Positions 41,375 through 51,475 of a stretch of DNA of 64,000 bases are shown one piece after another (the stretch's first letter is position 1; every line of letters starts with the position of its first letter). The DNA is taken from assembly GCF_000255655.1 (NCBI RefSeq), contig NZ_JH636434.1, positions 2,251,664-2,315,663 on the forward strand, read 5' to 3'. The notes under the pieces are model-generated. The model had not been told where the DNA came from. It saw only the letters and a program-made list of their open reading frames with translations, and made no database searches. Source of the DNA: Schlesneria paludicola DSM 18645 (GTDB lineage Bacteria > Planctomycetota > Planctomycetia > Planctomycetales > Planctomycetaceae). The position numbers and the translations under genes are program-made.

Positions 41375-41866
41375 ATGGAACAATTAGTCGATAGTCTCCA
41401 GAACCTGCTTGTCGCTGGATGGGCAGTGGTTGTTTCACTTCTTGGGCTCGTTGTGCCCTGGGCACCTTTGATTGCGTGGGTGGCCTTTTGGTTGCTGGCA
41501 GTCAATTGGGAAAAGCTATATCCCGTTCTCGCCAAAGGCGGGGCGATCGGCGTGTTTCTGATTGGCTTGATGATGATCCTGGTGTGGGGCTTGATTGCCC
41601 CACCCGAAAGCGGGACCCATCATCTGTTTGGTCTTGAGCCAACGAACTTTGCTGGTAAGACAATTTACGTGACAATGCTGCTGGTCATTATGGCCTTGTG
41701 CGGATCGGTGCAGCTTTCAGGAGCCTGCGGCAAGCTGGTGAGATTCGCAGAGCCTGACCATGACCATAGTTCTGGCGGCCACGGTTCTAGCAGCCATGGT
41801 GACGATCGCCACGCGACACATGCAGTTGCCGCTCATTCACATCCCTCATCGGCGCACGGCCATTGA
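41375..41866 (+). CDS. Small membrane protein with His-rich C-terminus
   Basis: 163 residues. Four hydrophobic segments are visible (about residues 10-45 in two parts, 56-75 and 95-112), then a hydrophilic tail with many His, Ser and Gly residues (DHDHSSGGHGSSSHGDD and HSHPSSAHGH). The tail could bind divalent metals. I do not recognise the family. It precedes the MMPL transporter gene by 206 bases on the same strand; a link between them is inference. Confidence 0.7.
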   Translation: MEQLVDSLQNLLVAGWAVVVSLLGLVVPWAPLIAWVAFWLLAVNWEKLYPVLAKGGAIGVFLIGLMMILVWGLIAPPESGTHHLFGLEPTNFAGKTIYVTMLLVIMALCGSVQLSGACGKLVRFAEPDHDHSSGGHGSSSHGDDRHATHAVAAHSHPSSAHGH

Positions 41867-42072
41867 CGTGTTCCGACTACGGGCCGACGCTGTCTGGCTC
41901 GTTCGATTCAACAATCTCAGCACGTTAACAACTGGAAGCATCTCCCTTGGGTCTTCGGTGACCTGCCAGTGAGAATGCCGGCTCAATTCGTCGACAATGA
42001 GGTTTCGCAGCGAATTGAATAGGAAGCTCGAGACGTGCTGACAACAACAATTCATACAGGCGCACGAGAAGA

Positions 42073-44517
42073 ATGATGTTTGCAAAGCTCGGCGAGTTCA
42101 TCGTCCGTGCCTGGCCAGCAGTGCTGATTGCCTGGGTCGTGGCGGTGATCTCGGCTTCGATTGCCGCACCGAGTTTGGAGCTCGTTGCGGAGACCGAAGA
42201 ATTCGCGTTCCTTCCACCTGATAGCCCGAGTCTGCAGGCCGAATCGCTTTTTCGAAAGGCGTTTCCCACCGGATTTTGTCCCAGTCGAATCGTCATTGTC
42301 GCTCGACGCGACTCCGAGAAAGGGATCACCGAAGAAGATCGAAACTTTATCGACGACCGAGTCGATGAAGAGAGCCACCCCTTCGAACATCCCAATCGAA
42401 AATTTGAATTGCGCGAGCAATTGCTTCGAATTGCGAAAGAGGACGAAGAGCTCGCGGCGGAATCTGGGCGACGTGTCATTTCCAAGATCCGCACGTTTCG
42501 CGACCTTGCCGGCGGATCACTGCTGGAAAGTCACGACAAAAAAGCGATCCTGACGCTTGTCGAATTGACAACAGAGTTCATGGACAGCCGCAACCGAATC
42601 CCGGTCGGAAAAGTGGAAGAGCTGCTGAGCGACCCCGAGTTCTTGAAAGAGAAGCCCGAGGGACTTTCGATCTACCTGAGCGGTGAGGCCACCGTTGGCC
42701 GCGACATGCTCGACGCAGCCCGAAACAGCGCGAAAGCGACCGAGTGGCTGACGGTCGTCCTGGTACTGATTCTTCTGGGGGCGATCTATCGCGCTCCGCT
42801 GATGGCGATCATCCCGCTGGTGACCGTCGTCGTGGCGGTCAAGTTCTCGATGTCACTCTTGATCTTGTTCGCCCTTCGTGGCTGGGTCGTTTTGTTTCAG
42901 GGGATCGAGACCTATGTCGCGGTGCTCATGTACGGCGCAGGGGTCGACTACTGCCTGTTTCTGATTGCCCGTTATAAAGAGGAAATCGACGCAGGCGTCA
43001 GCTATGACGAAGCGGTCTCGAATTGCATTTCCAAGGTGGGGGCCGCCATCGCAGCGAGCGCCGGAACGGTGATTTGCGGAATCGGGATGATGATCTTCGC
43101 CAACTTTGGTAAGTTCCACGAAGCGGGAATTGCGATCTCGTTCGGTTTGACGATTGTGCTGATCGCCTCTCTCACCTTTACTCCGGCGCTGCTTCGACTG
43201 GCCGGGATGTGGGCCTTCTGGCCTCAGGTGCGGACCGAACGCGTTTCTTCGGGTGGCTGGATTTCGTCATCCTCGCTTCTGTCACGCCTCAGCGAGATCC
43301 ATCTCATTCAGAACACCTGGGAGATCGTTGGACGGGCATTGATCCAAATGCCTATGCGGATCTGGCTGGCCAGCATCGCCCTCATGATGCCGTTCGCGGT
43401 CATTGGCGTCGTGTTCTATACCCACCTGAGTTACGGCCTGCTTTCGGATCTCAGTTACCATTCGCCCAGTGTCCGCGGGACGCGGGTTGTCCAAGAGCAT
43501 TTTCCAGCTGGTGCCACCGGCTCGATTACGGTTCTGCTGCAAAACGAAAACGTCGACTTTTCAGATCGAGAAACGGGCTTTGCCTACATCGATGAGCTGA
43601 CACAAAGCTTGTACGACCGTAAAGACGAACTGCAACTGGCAATCATTCGTAGCGTCGCATTTCCCATTGATCGACGCTGGGAAGATGAACCAGCCGGACT
43701 AAACAAGGCAGGGACCCTGAAACGCTCGAAGCAGTTTTATGTGTCTGACGAGTACTTGCCGAATCATGTGACGCGGATGGAGATCACCGCGGAAGTCGAC
43801 CCGTTCGCGCGCGACAGCATGAATCACCTGACACGGCTTGAGAACGAAATCGCTCGCTTGATGCCCGCCGGCCTGAAAGACGGCACCAAGATTTTTGTCT
43901 CGGGCTCGGCAGCCAGCATTCGCGACTTGAAAGCCGTCACGGATGGCGACCAGGTGCGAATTGATTTGCTGGTTGTGGTCGGGGTGTTCGTCATTCTCGT
44001 GCTGCTGCTCAGGAAAGTCGCACTGTGTACCTACCTGATCCTGACGGTTCTGTTCAGTTACCTGGTGGCACTCGGCGTGACGTACTCGTTCTTCTCGCTG
44101 ACCGATCCGCAGTTCGCGGGGCTGGATTGGAAGGTGCCAATGTTCTTGTTCACCATCCTGATCGCGGTCGGTGAAGACTACAACATTTTCCTGATGACGC
44201 GGATTGAAGAAGAGCAGGTTGAGCATGGTCCCGTGAAGGGAGTCGTGGAAGCACTCTCAAAGACAGGGCGGATCATTTCGAGTTGTGGGATCATTATGGC
44301 GGGGACATTCGCATCACTGTGCGCGGGATCTCTCAAAGGAATGATCCAACTAGGCTTCGCGCTGGCGTTTGGAGTGTTGCTCGATACGTTCGTGGTGCGT
44401 CCGATCCTAGTTCCTGCCTATCTGGTCTTGTTGCATAGTGGTCGCTTCGGCCGTTTTGGTGCGTGGTTAGGTGGACCCGTGCCCGAACCCGCTGCAACCG
44501 ATTCCCCAGCGCCCTAA
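42073..44517 (+). CDS. MMPL/RND family transporter
   Basis: 814 residues. The layout is that of MMPL exporters: one N-terminal helix, a large periplasmic loop, five helices (from about WLTVVLVLILLGAIYRAPL), a second helix and periplasmic loop (about residues 430-620) and five more helices ending GVLLDTFVVRPILVPAYLVLL. The repeated D-Y/F motifs GAGVDYCLFLIARYKEE and VGEDYNIFLMTRIEEE in the membrane domains are typical. Such proteins export lipids or drugs using proton motive force; the substrate here is unknown. Two ATGs lie in tandem at 42073 and 42076. Confidence 0.9.
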   Translation: MMFAKLGEFIVRAWPAVLIAWVVAVISASIAAPSLELVAETEEFAFLPPDSPSLQAESLFRKAFPTGFCPSRIVIVARRDSEKGITEEDRNFIDDRVDEESHPFEHPNRKFELREQLLRIAKEDEELAAESGRRVISKIRTFRDLAGGSLLESHDKKAILTLVELTTEFMDSRNRIPVGKVEELLSDPEFLKEKPEGLSIYLSGEATVGRDMLDAARNSAKATEWLTVVLVLILLGAIYRAPLMAIIPLVTVVVAVKFSMSLLILFALRGWVVLFQGIETYVAVLMYGAGVDYCLFLIARYKEEIDAGVSYDEAVSNCISKVGAAIAASAGTVICGIGMMIFANFGKFHEAGIAISFGLTIVLIASLTFTPALLRLAGMWAFWPQVRTERVSSGGWISSSSLLSRLSEIHLIQNTWEIVGRALIQMPMRIWLASIALMMPFAVIGVVFYTHLSYGLLSDLSYHSPSVRGTRVVQEHFPAGATGSITVLLQNENVDFSDRETGFAYIDELTQSLYDRKDELQLAIIRSVAFPIDRRWEDEPAGLNKAGTLKRSKQFYVSDEYLPNHVTRMEITAEVDPFARDSMNHLTRLENEIARLMPAGLKDGTKIFVSGSAASIRDLKAVTDGDQVRIDLLVVVGVFVILVLLLRKVALCTYLILTVLFSYLVALGVTYSFFSLTDPQFAGLDWKVPMFLFTILIAVGEDYNIFLMTRIEEEQVEHGPVKGVVEALSKTGRIISSCGIIMAGTFASLCAGSLKGMIQLGFALAFGVLLDTFVVRPILVPAYLVLLHSGRFGRFGAWLGGPVPEPAATDSPAP

Positions 44518-44553
44518 TCGGGTACTTCCACTTCCAATTGAAATCTCGACTCC

Positions 44554-45651
44554 ATGACGACAGACCGGCTTGCGACGCGTCGGCATAAGCTCGTTCAATC
44601 ACTGCGTAAGGCGGGTCTTTCCGCGTTACTGGTAACGAACCCCAAAAACGTGACATACCTCACCGGGTTTACGGGCGAGGACTCGTATCTGATTATCGGG
44701 ACAGACGTTCTTTGCATTTTCAGTGACAGCCGATTTGAGACACAGCTCAAGAGTGAATGCCCGAACATTCCGGCCGAAATTCGGACGTCGCGAACGACGA
44801 TGATTGAGTTCTTGGTGCGCGAATTTCCGAAATTTGGTCTGTCCCACCTGGGGATCGAAGCATCCTCAATGACCGTCGCAGTCCATGACACGCTTGCGGA
44901 AAAGTTGGCTAAAATTGAGCTTGTGCCACTGACGGGACAAGTCGAGGATTTACGACAGATTAAGGATGCCGACGAGATCGAGGAATTACGTCTGGCGGTC
45001 AAGCAGGCGGAGTCAGGCTACGGATTGATGAAGTCGTTGTTGATTCCTGAAATGACCGAGCGCCAGGCGGCACACGAGCTGGAGCATGGAATGCGTCGTT
45101 TTGGCGCACTTCGAGCCGCGTTCGAACCGATTATCGCCGTTGGAGATCGATCTGCGCTCCCTCATTACCGAGCGGGTCTCAGACGATTTGACGAATCGCC
45201 ATTCACCCTTTGTGACTGGGGCGCCGTCAGCCCCAAGGGGTACCACAGTGACTTGACGCGAGTTTGGGCCACCGGTAAAGTCCCGCCCAAACTCCACAGG
45301 ATATATGAAGTTGTGTTGAATGCACAACAAGCTGCGATTGCAGCGATTCGCCCTGGAATGAAATGTCAAGACGTCGATGGAGTCGCTCGTAAGGTGATCG
45401 ATCAGGCGGGTTACTCCAAGTACTTTGGTCACGGTCTGGGTCATGGAATTGGCCTGGACATTCATGAGGGACCGCGACTGAGTCCCATTTCCACCGACGA
45501 GCTGAAGTCCGGCATGGTAGTCACGGTTGAACCAGGTATCTATCTTCCAGGCTTCGGAGGCGTCCGAATTGAAGATGATGTGCTCGTCACGCGAGACGGC
45601 TATGAAGTGCTGACTTCCGTACCACGTGAATTGGGAGGCGTGAACTCGTGA
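44554..45651 (+). CDS. M24 family Xaa-Pro peptidase
   Basis: 365 residues with a creatinase-like N-terminal domain and an M24 pita-bread catalytic domain. Metal ligands are the Asp of LCDWGAVSPKGYHSD and the second Asp of SDLTRVW, the His of HGLGHGIGLDIHEGP, the Glu of VVTVEPGIYLP and the Glu of VRIEDDVLV. It cleaves N-terminal Xaa-Pro bonds or is a dipeptidase of the aminopeptidase P group, in the cytoplasm. Its stop is followed by accB and accC, a gene order seen in many bacteria. Confidence 0.9.
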   Translation: MTTDRLATRRHKLVQSLRKAGLSALLVTNPKNVTYLTGFTGEDSYLIIGTDVLCIFSDSRFETQLKSECPNIPAEIRTSRTTMIEFLVREFPKFGLSHLGIEASSMTVAVHDTLAEKLAKIELVPLTGQVEDLRQIKDADEIEELRLAVKQAESGYGLMKSLLIPEMTERQAAHELEHGMRRFGALRAAFEPIIAVGDRSALPHYRAGLRRFDESPFTLCDWGAVSPKGYHSDLTRVWATGKVPPKLHRIYEVVLNAQQAAIAAIRPGMKCQDVDGVARKVIDQAGYSKYFGHGLGHGIGLDIHEGPRLSPISTDELKSGMVVTVEPGIYLPGFGGVRIEDDVLVTRDGYEVLTSVPRELGGVNS

Positions 45652-45698
45652 AACGAGCACCGAGGGAGATTTCCCCCAAACCGACAAAAAGGAAAGCT

Positions 45699-46220
45699 AT
45701 GGCTGAACCGACCTCAACGGGAGATGCTCCGTTCGACCTCAACAAACTTCAACAGCTCGTCGAAATGATGGAAAAGCACGGGTTGAGCGAAGTGCATTTG
45801 CGGCGCGGAGACGAACAGTGGCGATTGCGACGAGGTGCAAAGGAAACATTGCAGTTCGTCCCACAACAACCCGCATACTTTGCACCTCAGGCGGCCCCCG
45901 CGACACCTCCGACTGTCGCAGCCACGGCCCCCGCGCCTGCCCCAGCCGCCTCCGCTGCCCCGGCTGCCCCGGCTGACGCGGGTGGGTTGCTGATCAAGAG
46001 CCCAACGATCGGAACATTTTACGCGACGCCGACGCCGACAGATCCACCGTTTGTGTCCGTAGGGTCGGTGGTCACGCCTGAAACTGTCGTCTGTACAATT
46101 GAACAGATGAAAGTCTTCAATCAGATTCAGGCCGGAGTCTCTGGTACGATTACCGCAGTGCTTGTGAAGAGCGGCGATGCGGTCGAGTTCGATACACCAC
46201 TGTTCCGCTATAAGAGTTGA
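45699..46220 (+). CDS. accB: Acetyl-CoA carboxylase biotin carboxyl carrier protein
   Basis: About 173 residues. An N-terminal helical region (DLNKLQQLVEMMEKHGLSEVHLR) precedes an Ala/Pro-rich linker (residues about 70-95) and the biotinyl domain, with KSPTIGTFYATPTPTDPPFV and the biotin Lys in EQMKVFNQ. The usual tetrapeptide is EAMK or ESMK; here the residue before Met is Gln. It carries the carboxybiotin group between AccC and the carboxyltransferase. The ATG at 45699 has GGAAAG upstream; a GTG at 45648 overlaps the peptidase stop. accC follows. Confidence 0.9.
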   Translation: MAEPTSTGDAPFDLNKLQQLVEMMEKHGLSEVHLRRGDEQWRLRRGAKETLQFVPQQPAYFAPQAAPATPPTVAATAPAPAPAASAAPAAPADAGGLLIKSPTIGTFYATPTPTDPPFVSVGSVVTPETVVCTIEQMKVFNQIQAGVSGTITAVLVKSGDAVEFDTPLFRYKS

Positions 46221-46361
46221 ACGTCCGGGCCACGACTGTTATTCACCGGCATGTGATCGTTGCGCCGCACGGTAAAGCAGAGTTCTGACAATTGCCAGCC
46301 TGCTGCGTGTGTGCCGCGTGCCGAACGTCTTTCGTCTCCGAACACAGAATCGTCTCGCTCA

Positions 46362-47708
46362 ATGTTCCAGCGAATCCTGGTTGCGAATCGGGGTGAGATT
46401 GCCCTGCGTGTTTTCCGTGCCTGTCGTGAGATGGGCATCGAAACTGTCGCCGTGTGCAGTGCCGCCGACCGAGGTGCCGATTATTTGAATGCCGCCAATG
46501 AGTCGATCTGCATCGGCCCGGCGGCAGCAAATCAAAGCTACCTCGTTATCAAAAACATCATCGCCGCGGCCGAAATCGGCAACGTGCAGGCTATCCATCC
46601 CGGATATGGATTTCTTTCCGAGAACGAACACTTCGCCGAAGTCTGTCGAGAATGCAAGATCGAGTTCATCGGGCCATCGGTCGACGCCATGGCCAAGCTC
46701 GGTGATAAGGTCACAGCCAAAGAGATCGCCAAAAGCGCCAAGGTCAATCTGGTGCCCGGCAGCGACGGCCTGATCACAGACGAGGCCGAGGCGGTCGCGA
46801 TTGCCGAAAAGATCGGTTACCCCGTGCTGATCAAAGCCACAGCGGGGGGCGGCGGCAAGGGGATGCGTGTCGCGCGAAACGACATCTCGCTGAAAGCGGG
46901 GCTCAAAGCAGCCGCGATGGAAGCCGAAAAAGCGTTCAATAACGCGGGCGTCTATCTCGAGAAGTACATCGAGAATCCACGACACGTCGAAGTGCAAATC
47001 ATTGCCGACTTGCATGGCGAGGTTGTCCACCTGTGGGAACGCGATTGTTCGTCGCAGCGTCGCCACCAGAAATTGATCGAAGAATCGCCGGCACCGAATC
47101 TGCCTCAATCCGTGCGGGAAGATATCTGCAAGGCCGCAGTTCGCCTGATTCAAACGGCCAGCTATACCAACGCCGGCACTGTCGAGTTCATCGTCGACAA
47201 GAACAATCAGTTCTATTTCATCGAAGTGAACGCTCGAATCCAGGTCGAGCATCCCGTGACGGAAATGGTCACAGGCATCGATTTGATTCAGCAGCAGATC
47301 AAGGTGGCGTCAGGGGAACCGCTTCCCTGGAAGCAACGAAATATTCCCTGTAACGGTGCGGCCATCGAAGTCCGCATCAATGCGGAAGACCCAAACAACG
47401 ATTTCCGTCCATCCCCGGGCAAGATCACGAAGCTTCGCGTTCCGGGTGGCCACGGCGTTCGTTGGGACTCGCATATTCACGAGGGATATGTCGTCGGACC
47501 GTACTATGATTCGATGATCGGCAAGTTGATCGTTCACAAACCCACTCGTCCAGAAGCCATCGCGTGCCTTAAGCGCTGTCTGGATGAATTTGTGATCGAA
47601 GGAATCAAGACAACCATTCCATTGCTGAAGCGAATTTTGAACCATACCGCCTTCGTCGAAGGCAAGATGGACACCACGTTCATCGAACAACAGTTGCTCG
47701 TCAAATAG
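46362..47708 (+). CDS. accC: Acetyl-CoA carboxylase biotin carboxylase subunit
   Basis: About 448 residues. The biotin carboxylase N-domain is [19 protein letters not shown]. The ATP-grasp motifs are [14 protein letters not shown], and the catalytic region includes [23 protein letters not shown] with the R-R-x-Q-K motif following ([13 protein letters not shown]) and [14 protein letters not shown]. The C-domain ends with [13 protein letters not shown]. It carboxylates the biotin of AccB with ATP and bicarbonate. The ATG at 46362 gives the conserved N-terminus; the frame is open from 46260. Confidence 0.94.
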   Translation: MFQRILVANRGEIALRVFRACREMGIETVAVCSAADRGADYLNAANESICIGPAAANQSYLVIKNIIAAAEIGNVQAIHPGYGFLSENEHFAEVCRECKIEFIGPSVDAMAKLGDKVTAKEIAKSAKVNLVPGSDGLITDEAEAVAIAEKIGYPVLIKATAGGGGKGMRVARNDISLKAGLKAAAMEAEKAFNNAGVYLEKYIENPRHVEVQIIADLHGEVVHLWERDCSSQRRHQKLIEESPAPNLPQSVREDICKAAVRLIQTASYTNAGTVEFIVDKNNQFYFIEVNARIQVEHPVTEMVTGIDLIQQQIKVASGEPLPWKQRNIPCNGAAIEVRINAEDPNNDFRPSPGKITKLRVPGGHGVRWDSHIHEGYVVGPYYDSMIGKLIVHKPTRPEAIACLKRCLDEFVIEGIKTTIPLLKRILNHTAFVEGKMDTTFIEQQLLVK

Positions 47709-47813
47709 TGACGACGGAGACAGGCTTCACCTGGGTGCCAGAATTTGGCCGGGCAGACCGAGACCAGGATCATTCGGTCGCCGAGACTCTTCGAGAGAGA
47801 AGGAAAGACGGAT

Positions 47814-48848
47814 ATGAAGGTTGGAATGCTGACAGGCGGCGGCGATTGCCCCGGTTTGAACCCAGTGATCCGCGGTGTCGTTCGTTCGATAATCAATGCT
47901 GGTGGTGAGTGCGTCGGATTCATCAATGGATGGAAAGGCGCAATCAACGGCGTCACGATGCCACTGACCATCGAAAATACCGACGATATCATCAGCAAGG
48001 GCGGTACGATCCTGGGTTCGTCACGAACGAATCCCTACAAGGAAAAAGATCGCGACGTGCCGAAGCTGCTTGACTCTTACAAGAAGCTGGGTCTCGACGC
48101 CCTGGTTGCGATCGGCGGTGATGACACCCTGGGTGTCGCCAACAAGTTGTATAACGACTACAAGCTGAACACGGTTGGCTGCCCTAAGACGATCGACAAC
48201 GACCTGAGTTGCACGGACGTGACGTTCGGTTTCGACACCGCCATCAACATCGCGATGGAAGCGACCGAACGCGTCCGTACCACGGTGGAATCGCATCGAC
48301 GCATTGGCGTCATCGAAACCATGGGACGCCATGCTGGTTGGATTGCGTGCGAAGTCGCCATGGCCGTCGGAGCAGACTATGTTCTGCTTCCCGAAATCCC
48401 GGTAAACATCGACGAGATGTGTGCCGTGCTGAAGAAGCGCCGTGAAGCGGGCAAGCAATGGGGAATGGTTGTTGTCAGCGAAGGCGCGAAGCTGATCGGA
48501 GGCGACAAGACCGTGACTCAAACCGCGAAAGTCGATGCATTCGGTCACGAACAACTCGGCGGGATCGGCCAATTGGTCGCTCAGTTGATCGAAGAGAAAA
48601 CGGGCATTGAAACCCGTGATGTGGTTTTAGGCCATATTCAACGCGGTGGATCACCGACCGCGTTCGATCGAATTCTCGGTACGCGACTCGGTCTCGGCGC
48701 CGGGCGACTCGTGCAAGAGAAGAAATTCGGTCGCATGGTCGCGCTGGCTGGCACCAAGATTATCGACGTTGCACTGGCGGATGCCGTGGGACAAATGAAG
48801 GTCGTCAGCCAGGACTGGATCGACGACGTTTACGCGTTCTCGAAGTAG
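47814..48848 (+). CDS. Phosphofructokinase, predicted PPi-dependent type
   Basis: About 344 residues. The PFK N-terminus is [15 protein letters not shown], the nucleotide/phosphoryl-donor loop is [11 protein letters not shown], and the catalytic PKTIDNDL is followed by TFGFDTAI and MGRHAGWIA. The substrate end is [13 protein letters not shown]. In ATP-dependent PfkA the two diagnostic positions are Gly (GGDG and PGTIDND). Here they are Asp (GGDD) and Lys (PKTIDND), the pattern of PPi-dependent enzymes. It phosphorylates fructose 6-phosphate in glycolysis, probably with pyrophosphate. AAGGAAAG precedes the ATG at 47814. Confidence 0.88.
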   Translation: MKVGMLTGGGDCPGLNPVIRGVVRSIINAGGECVGFINGWKGAINGVTMPLTIENTDDIISKGGTILGSSRTNPYKEKDRDVPKLLDSYKKLGLDALVAIGGDDTLGVANKLYNDYKLNTVGCPKTIDNDLSCTDVTFGFDTAINIAMEATERVRTTVESHRRIGVIETMGRHAGWIACEVAMAVGADYVLLPEIPVNIDEMCAVLKKRREAGKQWGMVVVSEGAKLIGGDKTVTQTAKVDAFGHEQLGGIGQLVAQLIEEKTGIETRDVVLGHIQRGGSPTAFDRILGTRLGLGAGRLVQEKKFGRMVALAGTKIIDVALADAVGQMKVVSQDWIDDVYAFSK

Positions 48849-48938
48849 TTTTGACAACGTCATCGCCAGACGTCGGTTTCCCCCGCGTGCCATTCGTTCG
48901 AACAAATCTGCGTCGTGTCGCAAGTTCGATCTGTTGGA

Positions 48939-49943
48939 ATGGGAGCGATGGAAGAACCCAATCTGCTGATGCGCTGGACCATTTACTTTTTCGCGGGTGG
49001 AAGCTCGGCGATCTGGGGCGCGATTGTTCTCGCAATCGTCCTGACGCTGAGCCTCCGTCCAAGAGAAAGGCGATTCGTTTCTCCGGTGATCCGATTGTGC
49101 CTCGCGGTCATCAGCATCGCGTGCATCGTCTGCGGATCACCACCGGTTCCGGTGTGGTTTCAGTACCTGGGATCCCTCTGGTTAGTGGTTGCCCTTAGCT
49201 CGCTGAGCTTTCACGCGTCCAACGGCCCATCGACAACAGCTCATCGCGACTTTCAAAACGCCTTCGCAGTACGCCTGTGGCGGCTCAGCCCTGCGATCTG
49301 GCTCTCGGGATTCCTGTTATTGGAATTGCCCTGGCAGCCGATGCCGCCTGTCACGCCACCCGTTCGTCAAATCCTGGTAGTTGGCGATTCGGTCACTGCC
49401 GGACTGAACGATCACGAGGTTACCTGGCCTCGGCTGTTAGCTCAGGACGCGCAGGTTGACGTGTTTGATGCGTCGCAACCGGGCGCCACGCTCAAATCGG
49501 CGCGGATGCAGAATCGTCTTTTTCTAAATCGACCGGGCACGCTCGTATTGGAAATCGGGGGCAACGATCTCTTGGAAGGATTGCCGGTTGCCGAGTTTGA
49601 ACGTCACCTGAGCGAGCTTTTGCAAGAGGTTGTCCAGCCAGACCGAATGGTCATCATGCTGGAATTGCCACTTCCGCCAGCCTGTGCGCGGTACGGAGCG
49701 GCCCAGCGACGTCAGGCGCAACGGTATGGTGCGAAGCTGGTTCCGAAGCGAATGTTCGCGTCTGTACTGACAACGAAAGGTTCAACCGTCGACGGAATCC
49801 ATCTCTCATCCGCCGGACAGACGTTGATGAAATCGCGTGTCGAGTCATTGCTTGGATCGTCACTCGCCGCGGGCTCTGGAAATTATTACCGCCTTGAGCG
49901 TGGGGAGCGTGCGGGTATCTTGGACACTCCTCCGCATTATTGA
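48939..49943 (+). CDS. Membrane-anchored SGNH/GDSL hydrolase
   Basis: About 334 residues. Three N-terminal membrane segments (about residues 9-35, 48-65 and 70-85) precede an SGNH hydrolase domain with the block I motif VVGDSVTAG, the block III GGND motif (LEIGGNDLLEG) and the block V DxxH (DGIHLSSAG). This supports a serine esterase, lipase or acetyltransferase-type activity outside the membrane. Start codons are possible at 48915 (GTG), 48939 and 48948. It is convergent with the GH10-like gene. Confidence 0.82.
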   Translation: MGAMEEPNLLMRWTIYFFAGGSSAIWGAIVLAIVLTLSLRPRERRFVSPVIRLCLAVISIACIVCGSPPVPVWFQYLGSLWLVVALSSLSFHASNGPSTTAHRDFQNAFAVRLWRLSPAIWLSGFLLLELPWQPMPPVTPPVRQILVVGDSVTAGLNDHEVTWPRLLAQDAQVDVFDASQPGATLKSARMQNRLFLNRPGTLVLEIGGNDLLEGLPVAEFERHLSELLQEVVQPDRMVIMLELPLPPACARYGAAQRRQAQRYGAKLVPKRMFASVLTTKGSTVDGIHLSSAGQTLMKSRVESLLGSSLAAGSGNYYRLERGERAGILDTPPHY

Positions 49944-49975
49944 TGCCCCAAGCAGGGACTTCCGCCAATTCTGAC

Positions 49976-51475
49976 TCAGGTCATTCTGCGGCGATGACTC
50001 ATTCGCTGGGCGACGATTCGTTCGGTCACAGGCTTTGGCGAGTTGTCGCCGCGCAGCAGTCCCGCGTTGGGAAATTCATGCAAGGTGCTGTCAGAAAAAT
50101 TGGGCAGGAAGACGCCCGCGATCCGAGGCTTTGCAACCAACAGCTCCAACATCTGATCGATCCAGTCGGCCTGATGGCTTTCATCCGTGGCACCCGCCCA
50201 GATCTGAGGATTGACCGCAAGCGGATTCGATGCCAAGGGGTCCGCCAGCGCGGCCGAGGGGCAGACCAACGTGACATAGATCGGCACGTCCAATGTTGTC
50301 CACGCATCGATCAAGCGCGATGTATCTAATAGATCGCGTCGCGATGAACCGTACGTCTTGTAGCCCAGCGCCAATTCCAAGTTGACTCCCGACAGTCCGA
50401 CGCCGGCTCGAATCAACGCGTCGACGGCTTGTAGAGGAGACAGCCGATGTTGGCCGCGTGATTGATAGTCACCCCAAGGCTGATCGATGCGAATGATCAG
50501 TTGCGCTTCTTCATCGACCTGACGTGCGACGTCCAGCACGCGCGCCGTCAACGTCAGGCGCGTCTCTTCGTTGAGTCCCATCGCACCGCCCGTGTTCATC
50601 CGCGAGCAGATTTCCCACACGCGAATTCGACCGACGTAACGCGCGATCGCGGTCTCGACGAAATCGCAAACAAAGCTCTGCAGATTCAGAACATCATGCT
50701 CCCAACGGCTGAGCCAGCCTGGCATGCTGTTGCTGCCCAGGTCGAGCAGCGGTCCACCCCGGACCATCAGCTTCTGGGATTCACACCAATCCAGTTGCTT
50801 GTCGGTCGCTTCCCAGTTGTATTCACCTTCGATCGCTTCGATGACCTTCCAAGGAACCGAGACGGTCGAGGTATTGAAGAGCGTTCCATACAGGACGTGC
50901 GTCGCGGGTGGAGGGAGCGTACCGAGGATTTCACAACCGATGGAAATCGGTAACGAACCGAATCGCTGCAGGCGTCCCGCGAGCGATTGTGAGGCATAGG
51001 ACTGCGCCAAGATCTCGGCAGCCTGGCACGCAAACCGGATCGCTTCGTTCGCGAGCCTGCAGGCCTCGTCCGGCTGGTTCTGCGATGATGCCGCCCGAAA
51101 AAACGCGCGATGTGCAGCCCGATGCGGCCCCGCAAATTCGGGCGGAACGCGTAGTCCGGCGAGTTCCCATTGTGCCAGTTGATTGCGGACTTGAACGATT
51201 TTTCCGCGTGCGAGTTCCACGACCAGTTCGTATGGCGCTTCGCGTTCGGGAAGTGACGCGGTCGATATGATCATCCGGCCGAATCCTTCCACCGGCCAGA
51301 CTACGTGAAATTTGACGCTTTCTGACGACGTGCGCCGACAACCGACAAGATTGTTCTCGAGCTCAATCTTCGTGGGAAAGACTCGGCCATCGGCTCCTGT
51401 CAAGAAACCGGCATGGACCTCGGGCCAGTCGTTAAACGTCGTGGCGGGGTGGACGGCAAAGCGAATCAACCCCAT
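49976..51475 (-). CDS. GH10-fold protein with altered catalytic site
   Basis: About 499 residues from an ATG at 51475 (MGLIRFAVHPATTF). The C-terminal half resembles a glycoside hydrolase family 10 barrel: the (beta/alpha)8 sequence EYNWEATDKQLDWCESQK, GGPLLDLGS, WLSRWEHDVLNLQSFVCDFVE, and a Trp motif RVWEICSRMN, which lines up with the GH10 VWDVVNE. The catalytic acid/base Glu is Arg in this alignment, and the nucleophile motif TELD reads TLVC (IYVTLVCPS). So it may be a pseudoenzyme that binds sugars without cutting them. The first 180 residues are a separate, unrecognised domain. No signal peptide is obvious from this start. Confidence 0.75.
   Translation of the reverse strand: MGLIRFAVHPATTFNDWPEVHAGFLTGADGRVFPTKIELENNLVGCRRTSSESVKFHVVWPVEGFGRMIISTASLPEREAPYELVVELARGKIVQVRNQLAQWELAGLRVPPEFAGPHRAAHRAFFRAASSQNQPDEACRLANEAIRFACQAAEILAQSYASQSLAGRLQRFGSLPISIGCEILGTLPPPATHVLYGTLFNTSTVSVPWKVIEAIEGEYNWEATDKQLDWCESQKLMVRGGPLLDLGSNSMPGWLSRWEHDVLNLQSFVCDFVETAIARYVGRIRVWEICSRMNTGGAMGLNEETRLTLTARVLDVARQVDEEAQLIIRIDQPWGDYQSRGQHRLSPLQAVDALIRAGVGLSGVNLELALGYKTYGSSRRDLLDTSRLIDAWTTLDVPIYVTLVCPSAALADPLASNPLAVNPQIWAGATDESHQADWIDQMLELLVAKPRIAGVFLPNFSDSTLHEFPNAGLLRGDNSPKPVTERIVAQRMSHRRRMT

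Noticed and set aside
46359..47252. 297-residue open frame on the minus strand over accC
   Set aside because: AccC is unambiguous; the antisense frame has no recognisable domain.
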